Source: Spirodela intermedia (Eukaryota; Streptophyta; Magnoliopsida; Alismatales; Araceae). From it: DNA of 64,000 nt. This document shows, piece after piece, positions 34,279 to 47,678 of this stretch. The first letter of the stretch is position 1; every line of letters begins with the position of its first letter. The position numbers and the translations under genes are program-made. The stretch covers positions 4,000,001 to 4,064,000 of the forward strand of contig LR746279.1 in assembly GCA_902729315.2 (NCBI GenBank), in the 5' to 3' direction. The notes under the pieces are model-generated. The model worked only from the letters and a program-made list of their open reading frames with translations. It ran no database searches and was not told where the DNA came from.

Positions 34279-37200
34279 ATGGGCAGCCCTGTGAGGAGCA
34301 ACAGGGGTATTGAAGAGAATACTCTGGCCATCCTTGATTCTTCTGGCATTAGGGACAGTCGCGACATTCACGATGACAGTAAGCGCCTCTACGCTGGTGT
34401 CATGTTTCCCATTTGCTTATTCCATCTATTCCCCCCCTATTCCCTTTGTGATCATACAAATTACCTCAACTAACAGGGCTCGCGTTCTTGGAGGCTGTTC
34501 GCCTTGTTTCACTCACCTCCAAGCCCTCGTCTGCTCCCACCTGGTCCCTGCTATATCTTTTTACTTCCCAGCATAGTTCTAAGAGAGGGTCGTGGATTTT
34601 GAAAATTACTTTTTTTTTTTCCTTTTACGCTAGAAAATTCCCTAGCCTTGGGGACACATAATCATTTGGAAAACATCAACTTTTTATATTCAGCTTAGAC
34701 TCAATCTGTTGTTAAACGGATATACTACTCGAACAGGAACATGTACAATGCAGTTTTCCGTATCTTTAGGGATGGTACATCTTTGGAGGAGATCATGACA
34801 AGTTATCAGCTTCTTGTTGAGCTGGAAAAGGTTACTTGCTTGTTTTCTTCCTATTCACGCCATTCTGTATTCCTTGAACCGTAATTTATCATTTCCATTG
34901 TGTTCCTTGATGATACACAGCATTATCCTAGACTTTGTTTGGTGGATCAATCGAAATTTGAATCTACCTTCGGTGGAGCATGTGAACTTGTTGTGGTTAA
35001 AGAGGTAATACCAGACACCTTAATCTTCTTTTCTCTCTGGATGGTCTTATTGCCTGCATTTCTTGTTTATTACGTCGGAATTACTCACAACATTCTTTCT
35101 TTCTTTTTTTTGTTTTTTCTCCACAGACATGGTCACCTTTTGTTGGGAGTGTTGAAAGTGCCCATGCTGATGATGTTGAAACGTCTAGAAGTTCGGACAG
35201 TCTACTTGACGCACATGTTTGTCAACTCATAAAGTTTCATCTCCTCGTTTTCTTTCTTTCCTCATTTCTCTCTTTTCTTTATAAGAATAATGTGAACTGC
35301 TGGCTGCACGTATTATCATACTATTTTATCTTATTTCCTATTTCCTAGACCAATCATTTTCTCTTTTCTTGTCTCTTTGTGCATTCTTCGTTTTGTAATT
35401 TCTCTTCAACCATAGTCTTCCATACTTGTAACCTTATTTTTTCAGCCTCTTTCTCTATATGTGTTTATGTGATCCAGACAAACATTTGTTGATTGCTTCT
35501 ATGTTTTTCTTTAAAAAAAGTTTTTTCTTCTTTTTGTCTTGAACTTTTGAATTTTCTAATTTGACAATTTCTACAAGACTTTGATATGGTGCTTGGCATG
35601 GAGAGGTGCCGTATCTAACAATGCCATATGCCTGGATGAGGTGATTTCTAAGGTTAATAAGCACACTTGAAGCATGCTCACGTGAATTTTCTTTTTTCTA
35701 GTTGATAACTAGATGGATTAATCGTGCTTCTTAATTGTCTCAGTTGTGTCAATGTCGAAATCAAGGCGCTATGCTTCTACATCTTTGGGCCAATCATACT
35801 GTCTCTTTGTCATGACAGCAATAGGATGGACATTGTGCATATAAAATATATAGGTTGGATGCATTTCGTCCATTTGGGAATCATTTTACATACCACATCA
35901 AGTTGGATTTTATTCAGTGGAAACTGGGAGATGTCAATAGTTGGAATTTTATGGTCCTTTGTTTTCAGATATTTCTTCAATTTATTGTCAATTAATTCAA
36001 ATCATCTGAATGAAAACAACAGAGAAAGTTTTAACCAGGGCATTGAATACAAAAAATAATTAAAATTTAATCAAAATTACATTGTTTATTCTTTGAGCAT
36101 GCCCACTTACTATAGCAATTGAAATAAAGACATGTTTTCATTATGTATCTATATGTGTTATGCATATTACTTTTCATTATCCAGTCATGCTACAACACTT
36201 GACATATGTCCATTTTCTACTGATCGTAGGTTTTCATATATGACATCGAATGGATAACATCAGCATGGGTACGGAACGTGTCCAAAACTTTATTTCTCTA
36301 AAAAATATCCATCTTTGAGTCCTAGGTAGCAATCCTGGTGTTAGCACTTTCTTGTCCCAGTTTTCTAAATCCTAAAGGCAGCAAAGCTGGCCGTTTCAGC
36401 TATTGGATGTTGAGTCCTATGAATCTTCCTGGCATTATGAAACAGACATTCTGAGGACTGTATAACGACTTTTGAAAGAAATTCATAACAGTAGAGAATC
36501 TAAATAGTGAACTACAGTTTTACCACATTCACTTCCAGTGAGAGCTTGATTCTCTCATTCTCTTCTTCTTGAGTAATGTGAAGAAATGCTTTTTGAAGAA
36601 TGGCTCTTTGGCTCCTATACTTAATGTTCTGTAAAGAGCTTTTGTTAAAGAATTGCATTTCTGTGTGCTTGCATGGGATTAAGTTGCACTTCACCTTTTT
36701 GGTGAAGAGCTTGAGTGCCAATAGGTGTAGACATGTAGGATTGTCCAACGTACTGGAAATTATTACATTTTCTTATTATGCTCGCACCTTTCCGTGATTA
36801 TAATTCTTATTCTCATATCTTGCGTGTTTAACGTGCAATTTTACTACAACATTTTATATCTATTTGACTCTTCTGGATTATTGTCACTGATTGAGGCCAA
36901 CCATTGAATCTTTTCTTTCATAACTTTAAATGTTTTTCTATTTCTTTTACCTTGTATTTTTTGAAAGAAGCAAATGCTTTATTAATTTTTTGTGGGGATG
37001 AGGACATTGGTCTCGAAGTTTTATTTTGTGGCCTTTTCATTCACTTCTTCAATCACGTGATGTTTGACTGTCTGCTCTATGATGGAATAATTGATATCTT
37101 TGTGGAAAAAAAACCCTAGGGAAATCTGCTCATTAATTCAATGGAAATATTCTATTCGTCCCTTTATCAGCTTATGCAAACAGCATAATAACTGAGTTTA

Positions 37201-40200
37201 GCATTAGGTAAATGGCATTGACTTTGTTTGCTGAATCTAGGTAGAATTTTAATGAGTGAAAATGTGAAAATTCTCGTGTTTTAGAATTTAATAGATATAA
37301 GTTGGGACGATTTGCGTTCAACCTAGATTTTCTATAAAATCTCTTTAAAGATCTGTAGCTTCTTCATAGAGTTGACCCTTTGTCAACCGTCCTGATATAA
37401 TATTGCACTGCATATTCTCTATTATATTGTGGTTTTGCCTACTGTAAGTGCAACAAATCTTTGTACGTGTATAGCATGTACATTTTTGTAAATATTTTTG
37501 ACGTTCCAATTCTGGTATAGAACTCTTGTAAAAAATATAGGCCTTCTCATCCTCAGTGATGATGCCAGAGTAGCAGTTTAACTGATGAAAGTCCACCAGA
37601 TACAATACAAGGCTTTATAGTGATTTGGACAAACCTGGACTTACCACACCCCTTGAGTCTTCTCTTGAGTGTTCTGGTAGTTATCTTCTCAACCTCTTAA
37701 TCTATGGCTTCTCAAGATGGCAATCCAATTGTCACGCTTGTTATCATGTGACGTATTCGATGTCAACTCTTAATTATGTTCTGATTGCGTTGCAGTCGTA
37801 AGTGTGTTACTGCAAGTCTGATCTAGGGGATATTTCTCACGTATTTCAATTGTTGACCTCTGTGAGTCAAAGGTTTAATCTCAAACACACTTCAATACCA
37901 AATAAGATTGTTGAAATTTTACTGATTGTTGCCGTTTGCAATCTTATTAAGTGCTTCAGTTGTTCACCTAGAATGATAAGAGTTGAGATGTGGCAACTCC
38001 CAGCTGTGGAGTGTCAACATGCTCTGGTTTAAATTCGCCAAACCCATTAGTATAAAAAGCATTTTTAGAAGACGAAGTCGATTTGAGTTATCATAGGTTT
38101 ATTTATTGTATTATATTTTTTTATTAATCCAAAAAATTCTGTTGATGTGTGTCTATGTAAATAGATTCACATGACTTTAATGAGGCATGGGATAAGGGGA
38201 CTAAGGCAATTAAATGATGGGGTGAGGGCAGTATGCAGGACTGCGATTTGCTTTCTATATCTTGATTTGAAAACTCAGTGCGTTACTTATTGATCTAGAG
38301 TTTTTTTTTTTTAATATGAAAAACTGTAAAGGTCGAAAGATTGGATTCTTTCCTTTGAAATGGCTGTTTTGGCTGATCCGATCTTGTCCTGAATTAGATT
38401 AACCTGGTGAATTAAGGGTTCTAGTCTGATTTGGGGAATAAGTCTAAAGCATTTCGACAGTGGTTGGGATCCCATTACTGATGAAGGTAGCATCGTTATC
38501 CCGCATTGCTGGTGTGATAGATATGAATATGGGTGCACAACACTTTTTGTCGATCAGTGACAAGATCAATGGAATGAGGGGCCCTTATTCACATTAAAAA
38601 CATACCAAAAGAAGAGGTCCTTGTGGGAACTGATCTGGAAAGGACTACATTCGGTAAAATTTTCTGAGAGAAGAGTACATGGAAGAGCAGTTTTGGAATT
38701 GTTAATTCATGATGGTTTACATTATCGTTCATGTTTCCTACCATACATTTATCGTTGGTCTTCATTGTTTCTTGTTTTAGACTACTGATAATTAGTATGA
38801 CACCCCTAAATGGCATAATTCACATGCTTGCCAACGAAGGTTTTTCAAAGTCCTTACCTTGCTGTTGAAAATTTAGTCTTCAAAGTCATTGGACATAGTC
38901 GCTGGTTAATGATGGTGGGGCTTGATTATTCTGATGACATCATTATCAGGGAGGCCAATCATGTGTTGGCAATTGTACTTAAGTTTTGCTGAATGATGCT
39001 TACCCTTGCTGCAAACCTTACATGAGCTGTACTTCTTTCCTTATAAAAGTCGCTTTTCAACTTTTTTGTCTATGAAATTTGATTTAACAAATATCACTTT
39101 TTCCAGGGATTTTCCTTTTTAACACATGAGCTTGCTCAAGCCGCTAGTGCACTGGATTTCCCAATAACAAATAAGGCAGGCTACCTTTTCCTTTTATTCC
39201 CTTTTACTATCGTTTTTAATTATTTTGATCGAGATACTTCTCATAGCTAGTGAGTTACTGCACCTTTATTGTTTGAACTAAAAGATGGAGCATAATATAT
39301 TTGAGTGACTTGTTTCTCATTGAGCTTTACCATTAGCCATCACATTTACTTCTTTTGGAGCAAAGTTTCTTATGACAAATAGTTCATAGAGTGAAACGTT
39401 GACAAAAATTCTTTTGCAGCTTTTGAAGAATTTGGTACTGCTCCAATACCTTGTACATGTCCTTGAGGGAGATTTTCTACCTCGGGAAACTGTGTATAAA
39501 GGTTATTCTTCTCCATCATTAGTAGGCATTAGATGAATGTAAATTTTTTATTTTTCTTTTCCTGAGGACTAAAGCATTCATGTTTCTCATATTTTGCAGC
39601 GACCATGAAATGGATTTTTCTCAGAGAATCATTGTTGAGCCTGATTCTGGTACTTCACTTGCATATATTCTAAAAGTTCATCTGTTGTTTCTGATATCGT
39701 GAGGTATTTTTGTTATCTGATTTTGCGTTAAGACCTATTCTATTTTAGCATTAGGGTTGTCAACTGGGTCAGGGCTTGTGAAGACAAGGTAGGAATTTTG
39801 GTTTTTATATGGAGCCTGCACATATCTTTCGCCTCTAGAAGATTAAAGAGTCTTTAAACTGCGGGCAATGTTTGGGCCCATGTAACCTTTTTTTTTTTGT
39901 TAGTTTATTGAGACATCATCTATCATAAAATCATGGTTAAGTAGTTAGTAGACTTTGTAATGGTCAGCCAGGGCATGGTCGGTTTTTTGTTGCCTCAACC
40001 CCGCCTAGTTCCAAAAATGGGACTTGGGTCTGAGCTCTATGAATCTCAGGCCCAGTCCCACCTGGTTTAATCATCTGTCTTATCACAATAGTTTCTTCTA
40101 GAAAGGAAAAAAGATGTGACGATTGAGCTCAGGGTCTACTAGGGTATGGTGTCCGCGGGATTCCCTCTGTGGTGGCTGAAGCTAGGGTGAGGGTTGTTAT

Positions 40201-43200
40201 ATGAAGGGAACACACATCTGTGTTGGGAGACAGGATCCTAGAGGGGAATTAGTGTCCATTCACTTCGGTACGGGGGTGGCTACACGGGGAGAAGGGATGC
40301 AATCCTGAGAAGAAGAGGGAGTCACCAAAGTAGACAAGGGTGGTCTCGTTAAAGGCAGGGGGCTGCCATGTGGCTGATGCAGCAGTCACATGAGGGGAAA
40401 TTTTCCTGACCTCATGACACCCTCTGTAGCATGAAACGTTTCCAAGACCTGGCTATATTGAAGCTTTAAAGGTTTTCTTATTACTTTTTTGTGGTTAATG
40501 ACAAGTATGTTGAATACTTAAAAAACATTTATGTTTACAGGGATCTCGCAAAATAAACATCAGATATTTTATTCAAGACTGTATGACCATCATATCAGGA
40601 GGATTTGTTCGTCACAAGAGTGGCCGTTTTCATGATCTGGAAAATGTGGAGACCTTTTTGCCTGGGGTAGTTGAAGAACCTGATCTTACCTTGCTGTATG
40701 CAACATTGGAGATGGGAAAAAAAACTGTCATTGCTGTCGAGAAACTTTTGATATTGGTGGGTTTTCTAAAATCTAATTTATTATTTCGTTTAGAATTACA
40801 AACATGAGAAAGTATGAATGTCATTTCTTTTTTCATTTTCAGGTTATCCGTCTTGACATGCACCGGAAAGTAGCAGACATACAAGGTTATACTTCTCGGG
40901 CTGATGCAATCAGGTTCATGGATTACTGTGCAGCTATGCTTAGTTTGTCATTTATAGAAGAAAACCCGTTGATAAGGATTAATGCCACCTGTGCAGGGTT
41001 CCACTTATGGAGATGATTGTAGATCAGTTGTCTTACAATAAAGATGTAATTTCTCCATTTTTACTGGTACGTAAGATTTATAATTATATCTTTGTATCTA
41101 ACTAGAATTGATGGACATTGAATGATGCACCTTTAGGTTCTGGAAATAAGTCTGTTTTCTATGTGTAGAATGGTAGTCCTCAATTTGGTGTGCTGGAGAA
41201 TTCGCAACACCTTTGGAGAGGAAGAAAAAAAATTATTGAATGAAAAACAAGAATCTGTTTACAGAACGGACGGGGTCCAGTATTTATAATAGACCCTTGA
41301 GAGTACATGATTACAAGTATTCAGGGCATATCTGCCAATATGGAAGTACAGGGTTTATTTATAAAATCCTCACAACAACACTATGGAGAGAAATTAAATC
41401 ATGGTTTTAAAAACACAAAATGGGTCGAGAATGCATAAATTCGTTTTTTTGGTGCGCTGGAAGTCATCAAAATGACATGAAAAGTATAATGAGTCTGGTA
41501 TAGGAGAGAAATAGACCAAAAGAAGGATGAAATCACGACAGTCTCACATTATATTCATGCAAATTAGGATATGCTGCACCATTGGAAACTTTTCAACTTA
41601 AGTAATTACGGATTTTATGCATGTTTTGGGGTGTCAACTTTGCTTTTAGGTGGACCGGATTGCAATCTTTTATTTTTTGGGGTAAGAGGGAAACTGAACC
41701 ACTAGATCTGGCAGACACAAGTCTCCTTTGAGCTCCCCTGTCTGCAATGATGTTGAACATGCAAGCTCCACTTTGATGGAGAACTTTGCTACCTGAATAG
41801 TGGCACCGTTCGTTATGGGTACTTTCAGATTAGTAGAAATATAATGCATTGGTTTTTTTGAATAAAATGATTAGGATAGAATGCATTGGTTTATTTATTA
41901 GGATCTTATGTCTTTCATTACCCTGAGGTGTAATTTTAGTCATTGACCTGAGGCATGATACATGTTTGAATTTCTGGGATTCCATCATATGTTACATCTA
42001 CGCTGATTGAGCAGGTTCAATATCTTGCTAGTTTGTGGAAGGGGGTTATAAGCAGACAGTTGACAGTGGGGTGGCCAATCACTCATGTTGAGTAAATTGA
42101 TGCTTAGAATTCATTTCCCTTGCTTACTGTTTCCCTGGATCTTTTGCTGATATGGTTTGATATGTACTTTCTCACGAGTGTATATCTTTCCTTGATGAAA
42201 TGCTGTTTTATACAACAACAAAAATTCGATGTGACGATTTAAGTATGGCACATTGCAGGCCTTTTCTGAACCGAAGTGGAAGCTTGAAATAATTATGCAA
42301 TATTTTTGGAAATATTGTCACCGGGTATGTTTCCTCAGAATTTTAGTCATATGTAATAATTTTATTTTTCTTCAAGATTTTGATTGACTTGTAATATGCT
42401 CTGATTTTTTATGGGAACTTTGAGGAGGTAGTTTCAGTGTCGACAAAGGTGTTTGGCTAGCTTATGTGTCTAGGCCATAAACTATGATGAGTTTTGTTTT
42501 GATACACTAGAATCTACCAGGCTTTTGGCCGCTTGACCTACGAACTCATGCATGTCTGAGCCATTAGTCTAGCTCATAAAGTACAATGAGATGGATTTTG
42601 GTATGAGGAAAACGAAAAGAAGCAAAGAAAATAACATGAGATGCGTTTTGCATCATTAGAGGCTGCAAAGAACTTAGACATTAACAGTAAATCAAAGCCA
42701 TGAAAAAACTACAACTAGAGTTGATGAAGTAGATTTTATTTCTTATGATATTTGCATGGTGGAGAAACACAAAAACACAGGCGACAGGTTGGCCTAAACC
42801 ACGGTTTTTATCAAAATATCAGTTTTGGGTTGTCAGGTTAAAATAACTGATGGTAAAAGACACCAATCTCAGCTGCATTGTGGCCAAATCAGTCACGATT
42901 GACAAGGTTACAATCGAATTGAATTTTTCAGAAAAACCCTTTAACAAAGGTTGGTCAAAACTTTCTCTCGAAGCTTCAGCTACTTCAGACTTAATCTTAA
43001 GCATATGTATGACTGGCTGTCTGACGGGCCTATTATTCTTTCTTGGATATCTCCATTCAGCATAAGACTTAGAAACGTTGTTAAGTCAATTTTAAGAAAA
43101 GTTATGATCATCGCCAAAATAAGCTTTCCTCGTATTTTCTTTATGCTGTGACAAGAGTGTTGCTTCTGTTTGCTGTGCTTGTATATATATATATATATAT

Positions 43201-45621
43201 GTTCTACTTAGTATCGGAATTGCTTCTATTTAAAGCAGCACTTTTCGTTTTCTTCTTGTCTTCATCATAATAACTTTATGTACAAGCCGTTAATATTTTT
43301 TCAACTGAGGTTCTTGTTATTCCAATCTCATGTGTCTTATTGCAGGCTCCAGTTCACACTCGAAGGTCAAAAAATTCTTCTGATGATGCTACATTTGAAA
43401 CCATCCTGAAATACTTTTCGAATGGTCCAAGCACCCAAACCCTCGTAAGGAAGATGTCTTCAGAAGTGGTTCAGTTGCTTCTTGCACATGGTTTTCAGGT
43501 GACTCTTCTTGGCAATCCTCAGTTCGCTATGCTTCCAACAACATTAAGTAAAAAATTGCATTTGGTGTTTGGAGCCTAATTCATTTTATCATCGATTGAA
43601 TCACTGATTGATCAGGTGTCGTCCTGAGTATGGATTGGGCCCATTTAAAGTGTAGTACACCCATTTATCTTTCCTCATATAGGATTGGCCAAACTATTTG
43701 TTAGTGCTTTCTGACCCAAGCCTGGCCTTGGCTTAGTGGGCTTCCTTGCAGCCTACCTGATGACTCTGCCTGTTTTATGGCGTAAATAGGGGAGGGTTAT
43801 TTCATTTGGCAGTAAAAAGAAGAAACAACCATGACTTTAATGATGATCGGTGAACCCATGGGAATGAGTCTGCAACTAGCGTATCTAGAAATAATGGCTA
43901 ACAATGGCAGCCTTAAAAAAGAGAAAATGATTGATATCCTCATTTGTTTTAAGATTTATTGAGAGCTGACCTTTTCACCTCGTGCAAAACATTAAAATCT
44001 GCTGGGAAAAACCAAAGTTTTCGTAATGCATAAAATGATTTATGCAACTTAACTGTAAATATACTCAATATTATGGGTTACTTTTCTGTCAAGAAATGAG
44101 CTTTTCAGATTTCCTTTTTTTCACAATCCTTTTTAGGGGAAGGCCCAATACCATATTTTGTTGTTAATTATGTTTGTGGTATGTTTGCAAATTATATCGA
44201 ATCTCTCTCATTGGTGGAGATTAATCTTATAGCGTAAAAAAATCAATGTCAGCCCCAAAAGACTGAAGCAAGGCTAAATTGAAGTTGTCATTCATGGAAA
44301 TATCTGGTTCACAGGATCCAAAAAGTGTAGAGATATAACACTTTTTGGTTCCGAATTTTTTCTGTTTTTAATAGTAATCCTAGTTTTCTTGGGTAGATGT
44401 TGCCAAAAGAACTATTGCAGAATTTATAATTGGATATTACATTTATGCAGTTAAATAGAAAACTGGGACAGCCTTTTTATTCACACTTCGGTTTGTGCAG
44501 ATTTGTGTAGGCATTATCGAGGTTAAAGATGTATATGTGTGACTGAGCATGCTGAAATGATTCTCGGTGTAATAACCTGTAGTATTGTGATACCCATGTT
44601 TGTTTCTTTCACTGCCATGCTTTCAGCCTTAACCTTTCGAAAAAAACATCACCATAATGTTTGGTATCTATACACTATGAAAGGCATTCCTAGTCAAGAA
44701 AAGCACGCAAATTCACTGATGTTGATTAATGTGTTAAAACTTTGTGAAGGCATAAAGGAAAGATTTTCAGTAAAAATCACTTAATATGCAATAAAATGAT
44801 TTAGAGGAGTAAGAATGTTAAATACGTTATTAATAAATGGTCTTGTGGTGCGTTGCAAATCAGTATGCTGATGAATATCTCGATTCAAATTGAGCCGGGC
44901 TAAATTGACATGTATACACAATTTGGTCACTTGGGTATGGCTTCACTTATGCGTGACATATTTTTATTATAATAAGGCAGTAAGTAGTCTACGGTGCTGC
45001 TCTCCTGAGCATTATTGGGGTACTAAACTACCTACCTGCCCTCAAGGCCCAGTCAATACAGAAAAAAAAAATGCGACTTTAGTCAGTGGAATTGTGAGAC
45101 ATTTTGAAGGAGGCAGAGTGGATTTTAGAGATCAGCCTGTATGAAATTTTACTGACCTGATAATTCAACGTCATCAATGAAATATACACCTGAGTCGTAA
45201 CAGCTGAGCCAGGTTTCAGTTCTTGAATCTATCTCTATCAATTCGAGTGCAAGGAGACATCAGCTTACGGTTTGACTATGACTGTGGGCAGGGGAGCTCC
45301 CTGATGAGGTAGGACCAAACAATATGCTCTATTTAGCTGAAGCCGTTTGTGCTTGGTGTGACAGTAATCTGTGTATCACTTGTCATTCATCATTGTAGAT
45401 CTGGTGTCTCGCCTCTCTATTTTTATTCCATCTTTAACGCACCCCTTGCATAATTTCCTTTTCAGGCATACTTATCTTCTGTATGGCACAATTCAAAACT
45501 GCTCGCCGATATTGAGGAAACCCTGAAAGACGTCCCACTTTTGCAGATTTCCAAGGGCCTGATCTGTGCGTATGAAAATATTAAGAAAAATAATGAGTAA
45601 GTTTTGCCCAAACTTGGGTTT

Positions 45622-45657
<36 letters not shown>

Positions 45658-46354
45658 GCTGATCCTTTGGCTGATGGGAATCAGAGGACTAGGTGGTAAT
45701 GATTAGAATTTCGGATCCTTAAGATTTGCTTAAACTCATGTCCTAGGCCTGAGTGGTACTCTGATTTGCTTGGAAAATTCCACTACATACATAGATACAT
45801 AGTTACATACATAGTTACATACATACATACATACATACATAGTTACATACATACATGCATAGTAGGTAGGCACTATGAATCCACAGTCTTACAAATCAAT
45901 GATAATATCGGACAATGTTATTGAGCACCTGCATTCCAGACAGTAATTTGCCAACATGTGTTAGTGATAAACTTACTGGGTAAGTAATTCTTCTTTTTTT
46001 CTTGTTACTTTTGTTCCTTATATTTCTACCAAGCTTTACTTGAATCAATCAGATTTAGCCGGAAAAAAGTATACTCGACTCTCTCTGGGATTTCTTCAAG
46101 CATTTTTGGCCCTTGACTGCTTTCAGTTTTCGGTTTAAAAAAAAGGGGAAGCTTTATGCTGTTTTGGATGTTTTGGGTATGATGAAATTGGATGAGAGTT
46201 GTAGCAGCGGCTATGCCTTGCTCTTGGAAAAGTTCTGAATGTGATGATGGCTCTTGTGCTGTGTGATTTGTGCAGTGGTATCCGTCTTTCAGCATTCGAA
46301 AAGGAAGCTTTATTTACTGCTGCAACAATTGTTGCACTGGATTCTCAATTCTAG
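34279..46354 (+). CDS. SNI1: SNI1 (negative regulator of systemic acquired resistance, SMC5/6-associated), 15 coding exons, 473 aa
   Basis: Nuclear protein first found as a suppressor of npr1 in Arabidopsis. It represses defence genes and acts with the SMC5/6 complex in DNA damage control. Exons: 34279-34378, 34477-34543, 34737-34830, 34921-35004, 35127-35216, 39107-39175, 39420-39501, 39600-39649, 40541-40756, 40843-40913, 40997-41066, 42259-42324, 43346-43498, 45466-45596, 46276-46354. They sum to 1422 nt with compatible phases throughout. Family-matching stretches: ENTLAILDSSGIRDSRD and RLAFLEAVRL (exons 1-2), NMYNAVFRIFRDG (3), LLQYLVHVLEGDF (7), MKWIFLRESLLSLIL (8), YTSRADAIRVPLMEMIVDQL (10-11), FSEPKWKLEIIMQYFWKY (12), FETILKYFSNG (13), LSAFEKEALFTAATIV (15). 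It is about 40 aa longer than Arabidopsis SNI1 (432 aa). Intron 6 has no GT at the expected boundary (AAG|GCAGGC) and is proposed as GC-AG. The exon 5 donor (CAT|GTTTGT) is weak. Single ATG chosen by homology; an extra N-terminal exon cannot be excluded. Confidence 0.93.
35217..39106 (+). other. SNI1 intron 5 (3890 nt)
   Basis: The longest intron, between ...SLLDAH and GFSFLTHEL. AT-rich, with no exon-like block matching the family inside it and no identified element. It is much longer than the neighbouring introns of 90-245 nt, so it probably contains inserted DNA. Confidence 0.8.
39650..40540 (+). other. SNI1 intron 8 (891 nt)
   Basis: Holds a GC-richer patch at about 39960-40400 that differs in composition from the rest of the intron and may be an inserted repeat. 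No ends or target duplication identified. Confidence 0.75.
43179..43201. repeat. (TA)n microsatellite in SNI1 intron 12
   Basis: Short uninterrupted TA run. Confidence 0.9.
43499..45465 (+). other. SNI1 intron 13 (1967 nt)
   Basis: Donor CAG|GTGACT, acceptor TTTTCAG|GCA. AT-rich, with no recognisable gene inside. Confidence 0.85.
45624..45655. repeat. (TA)n microsatellite in SNI1 intron 14
   Basis: About 16 TA units shortly after the exon 14 donor. Confidence 0.95.
45784..45860. repeat. ACAT tetranucleotide repeat in SNI1 intron 14
   Basis: Repeated ACATACATAC blocks broken by AGTT units. Confidence 0.9.
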
Positions 46355-46527
46355 CAGCATTCGATATATCTATGTAGAACCATATGAAGGTCGATGCCTG
46401 GCGCTGATGAGATGTTCCCGCAGCCCATCTGACCTGTAAAAGAAGAGATTTATAATTTTTTTCTTTTTTTCTGAAGGTGACAACTTCGAGACAATCTGAG
46501 GCACTCGCTCTGTAGCCTGTATTGAAT

Positions 46528-46531
<4 letters not shown>

Positions 46532-46594
<63 letters not shown>
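46532..46594. repeat. (CT)n microsatellite downstream of SNI1
   Basis: About 31 uninterrupted CT units, 178 bases after the SNI1 stop, probably in or just beyond its 3' UTR. Confidence 0.98.
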
Positions 46595-46598
<4 letters not shown>

Positions 46599-46870
46599 AT
46601 CGTGTAGATGCTTCATATTAAATTAAGTTAAACAGTGACCCTTCGTCAGAGAATGTCAAATCTAATGATCTCCTCTGACGCAAGCAGATGTTCTCACCTG
46701 CTGGGGTGGTTCTAAGCAGAAGAGACAGCAATGGCCTCGACCTACCCTCACCACAGACTGTTGACTAGTATACTACTCACAGATCCTTCGGAGGGTTTTT
46801 GGGTGGGTTTTTTGGAGAGATCTGCCAAATTCCTGCTCCCTAAACCGGACATTAAATTATCCGGTGATTA

Positions 46871-46966
46871 AGAGGCTTGTGTTTCTGCATGTATTGAATA
46901 CAACAAGGTTAAGAGAGGCTTGTGTTGCTGCATGTATTGAATACAACAAGGTTAAGAGAGGCTTGT
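46871..46966. repeat. Tandem repeat, 43-bp period, about 2.2 copies
   Basis: AGAGGCTTGTGTT.CTGCATG followed by TATTGAATACAACAAGGTTA occurs at 46871 and 46914, with a third partial start at 46957. The first two copies are nearly identical, so the duplication is recent. Confidence 0.9.
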
Positions 46967-47678
46967 ATGTACGTACTAGTTCTTCCTGGTGTTGTGTTTG
47001 ATGGTATTCATGGATTGCACACAATGCAGATGAGCTGAGTCCACATCCAAAGGTCTTGCCTGAATCAATGTGATCCAACGCTTATGATACTTTTTCATTT
47101 CTCCTCAGCCCAGTTATGAATCTAATTGTTGTATATGTTCCAGTAGTATTCTTGGACAAAGTGAACAATCTTTTGTCCCATCATTGGTTGTTGCTGCAGA
47201 GGCTGGAGAGTCTGATAAGGTCCTAGCCTTACAAGAGCGTCAGACATAAGGGGAAAAGAGTTTGACGTGCAAAATAAGGATAAGAAGGGGAAGGGAAGAC
47301 AGGGACTTGTCCGTAGTGGTCTGAAGGAGCACTCAATGTACCTTGGTTCATTCATGCCCTTCTCATGCCTCCCCCTTCCGGCCTTCATGCAATGGTTGGC
47401 CATAGTGGACTAGCCCACTATCTTATTGGGCCTTAGATCATGTGTCTCATTCTTATCAATACTCTCTCCTTCAACAGCCAGCTTGTCCTCAAGTTAGAAT
47501 TTATAAGAATTGTGCCTTGAACTTTGTTGTTATTTCCCACAGCTTCAACCTCAAATAGGCCCTTCAATTTGACAAAGATAAGCTTGTCAAATGAGGATGT
47601 TTTGGAGGCAAGTACATGCTCTAGCTGGAGTAGTCACTCCCTCTCCTTTGTGAGGGTGCTCAGGAGTGATTGAGTGAT

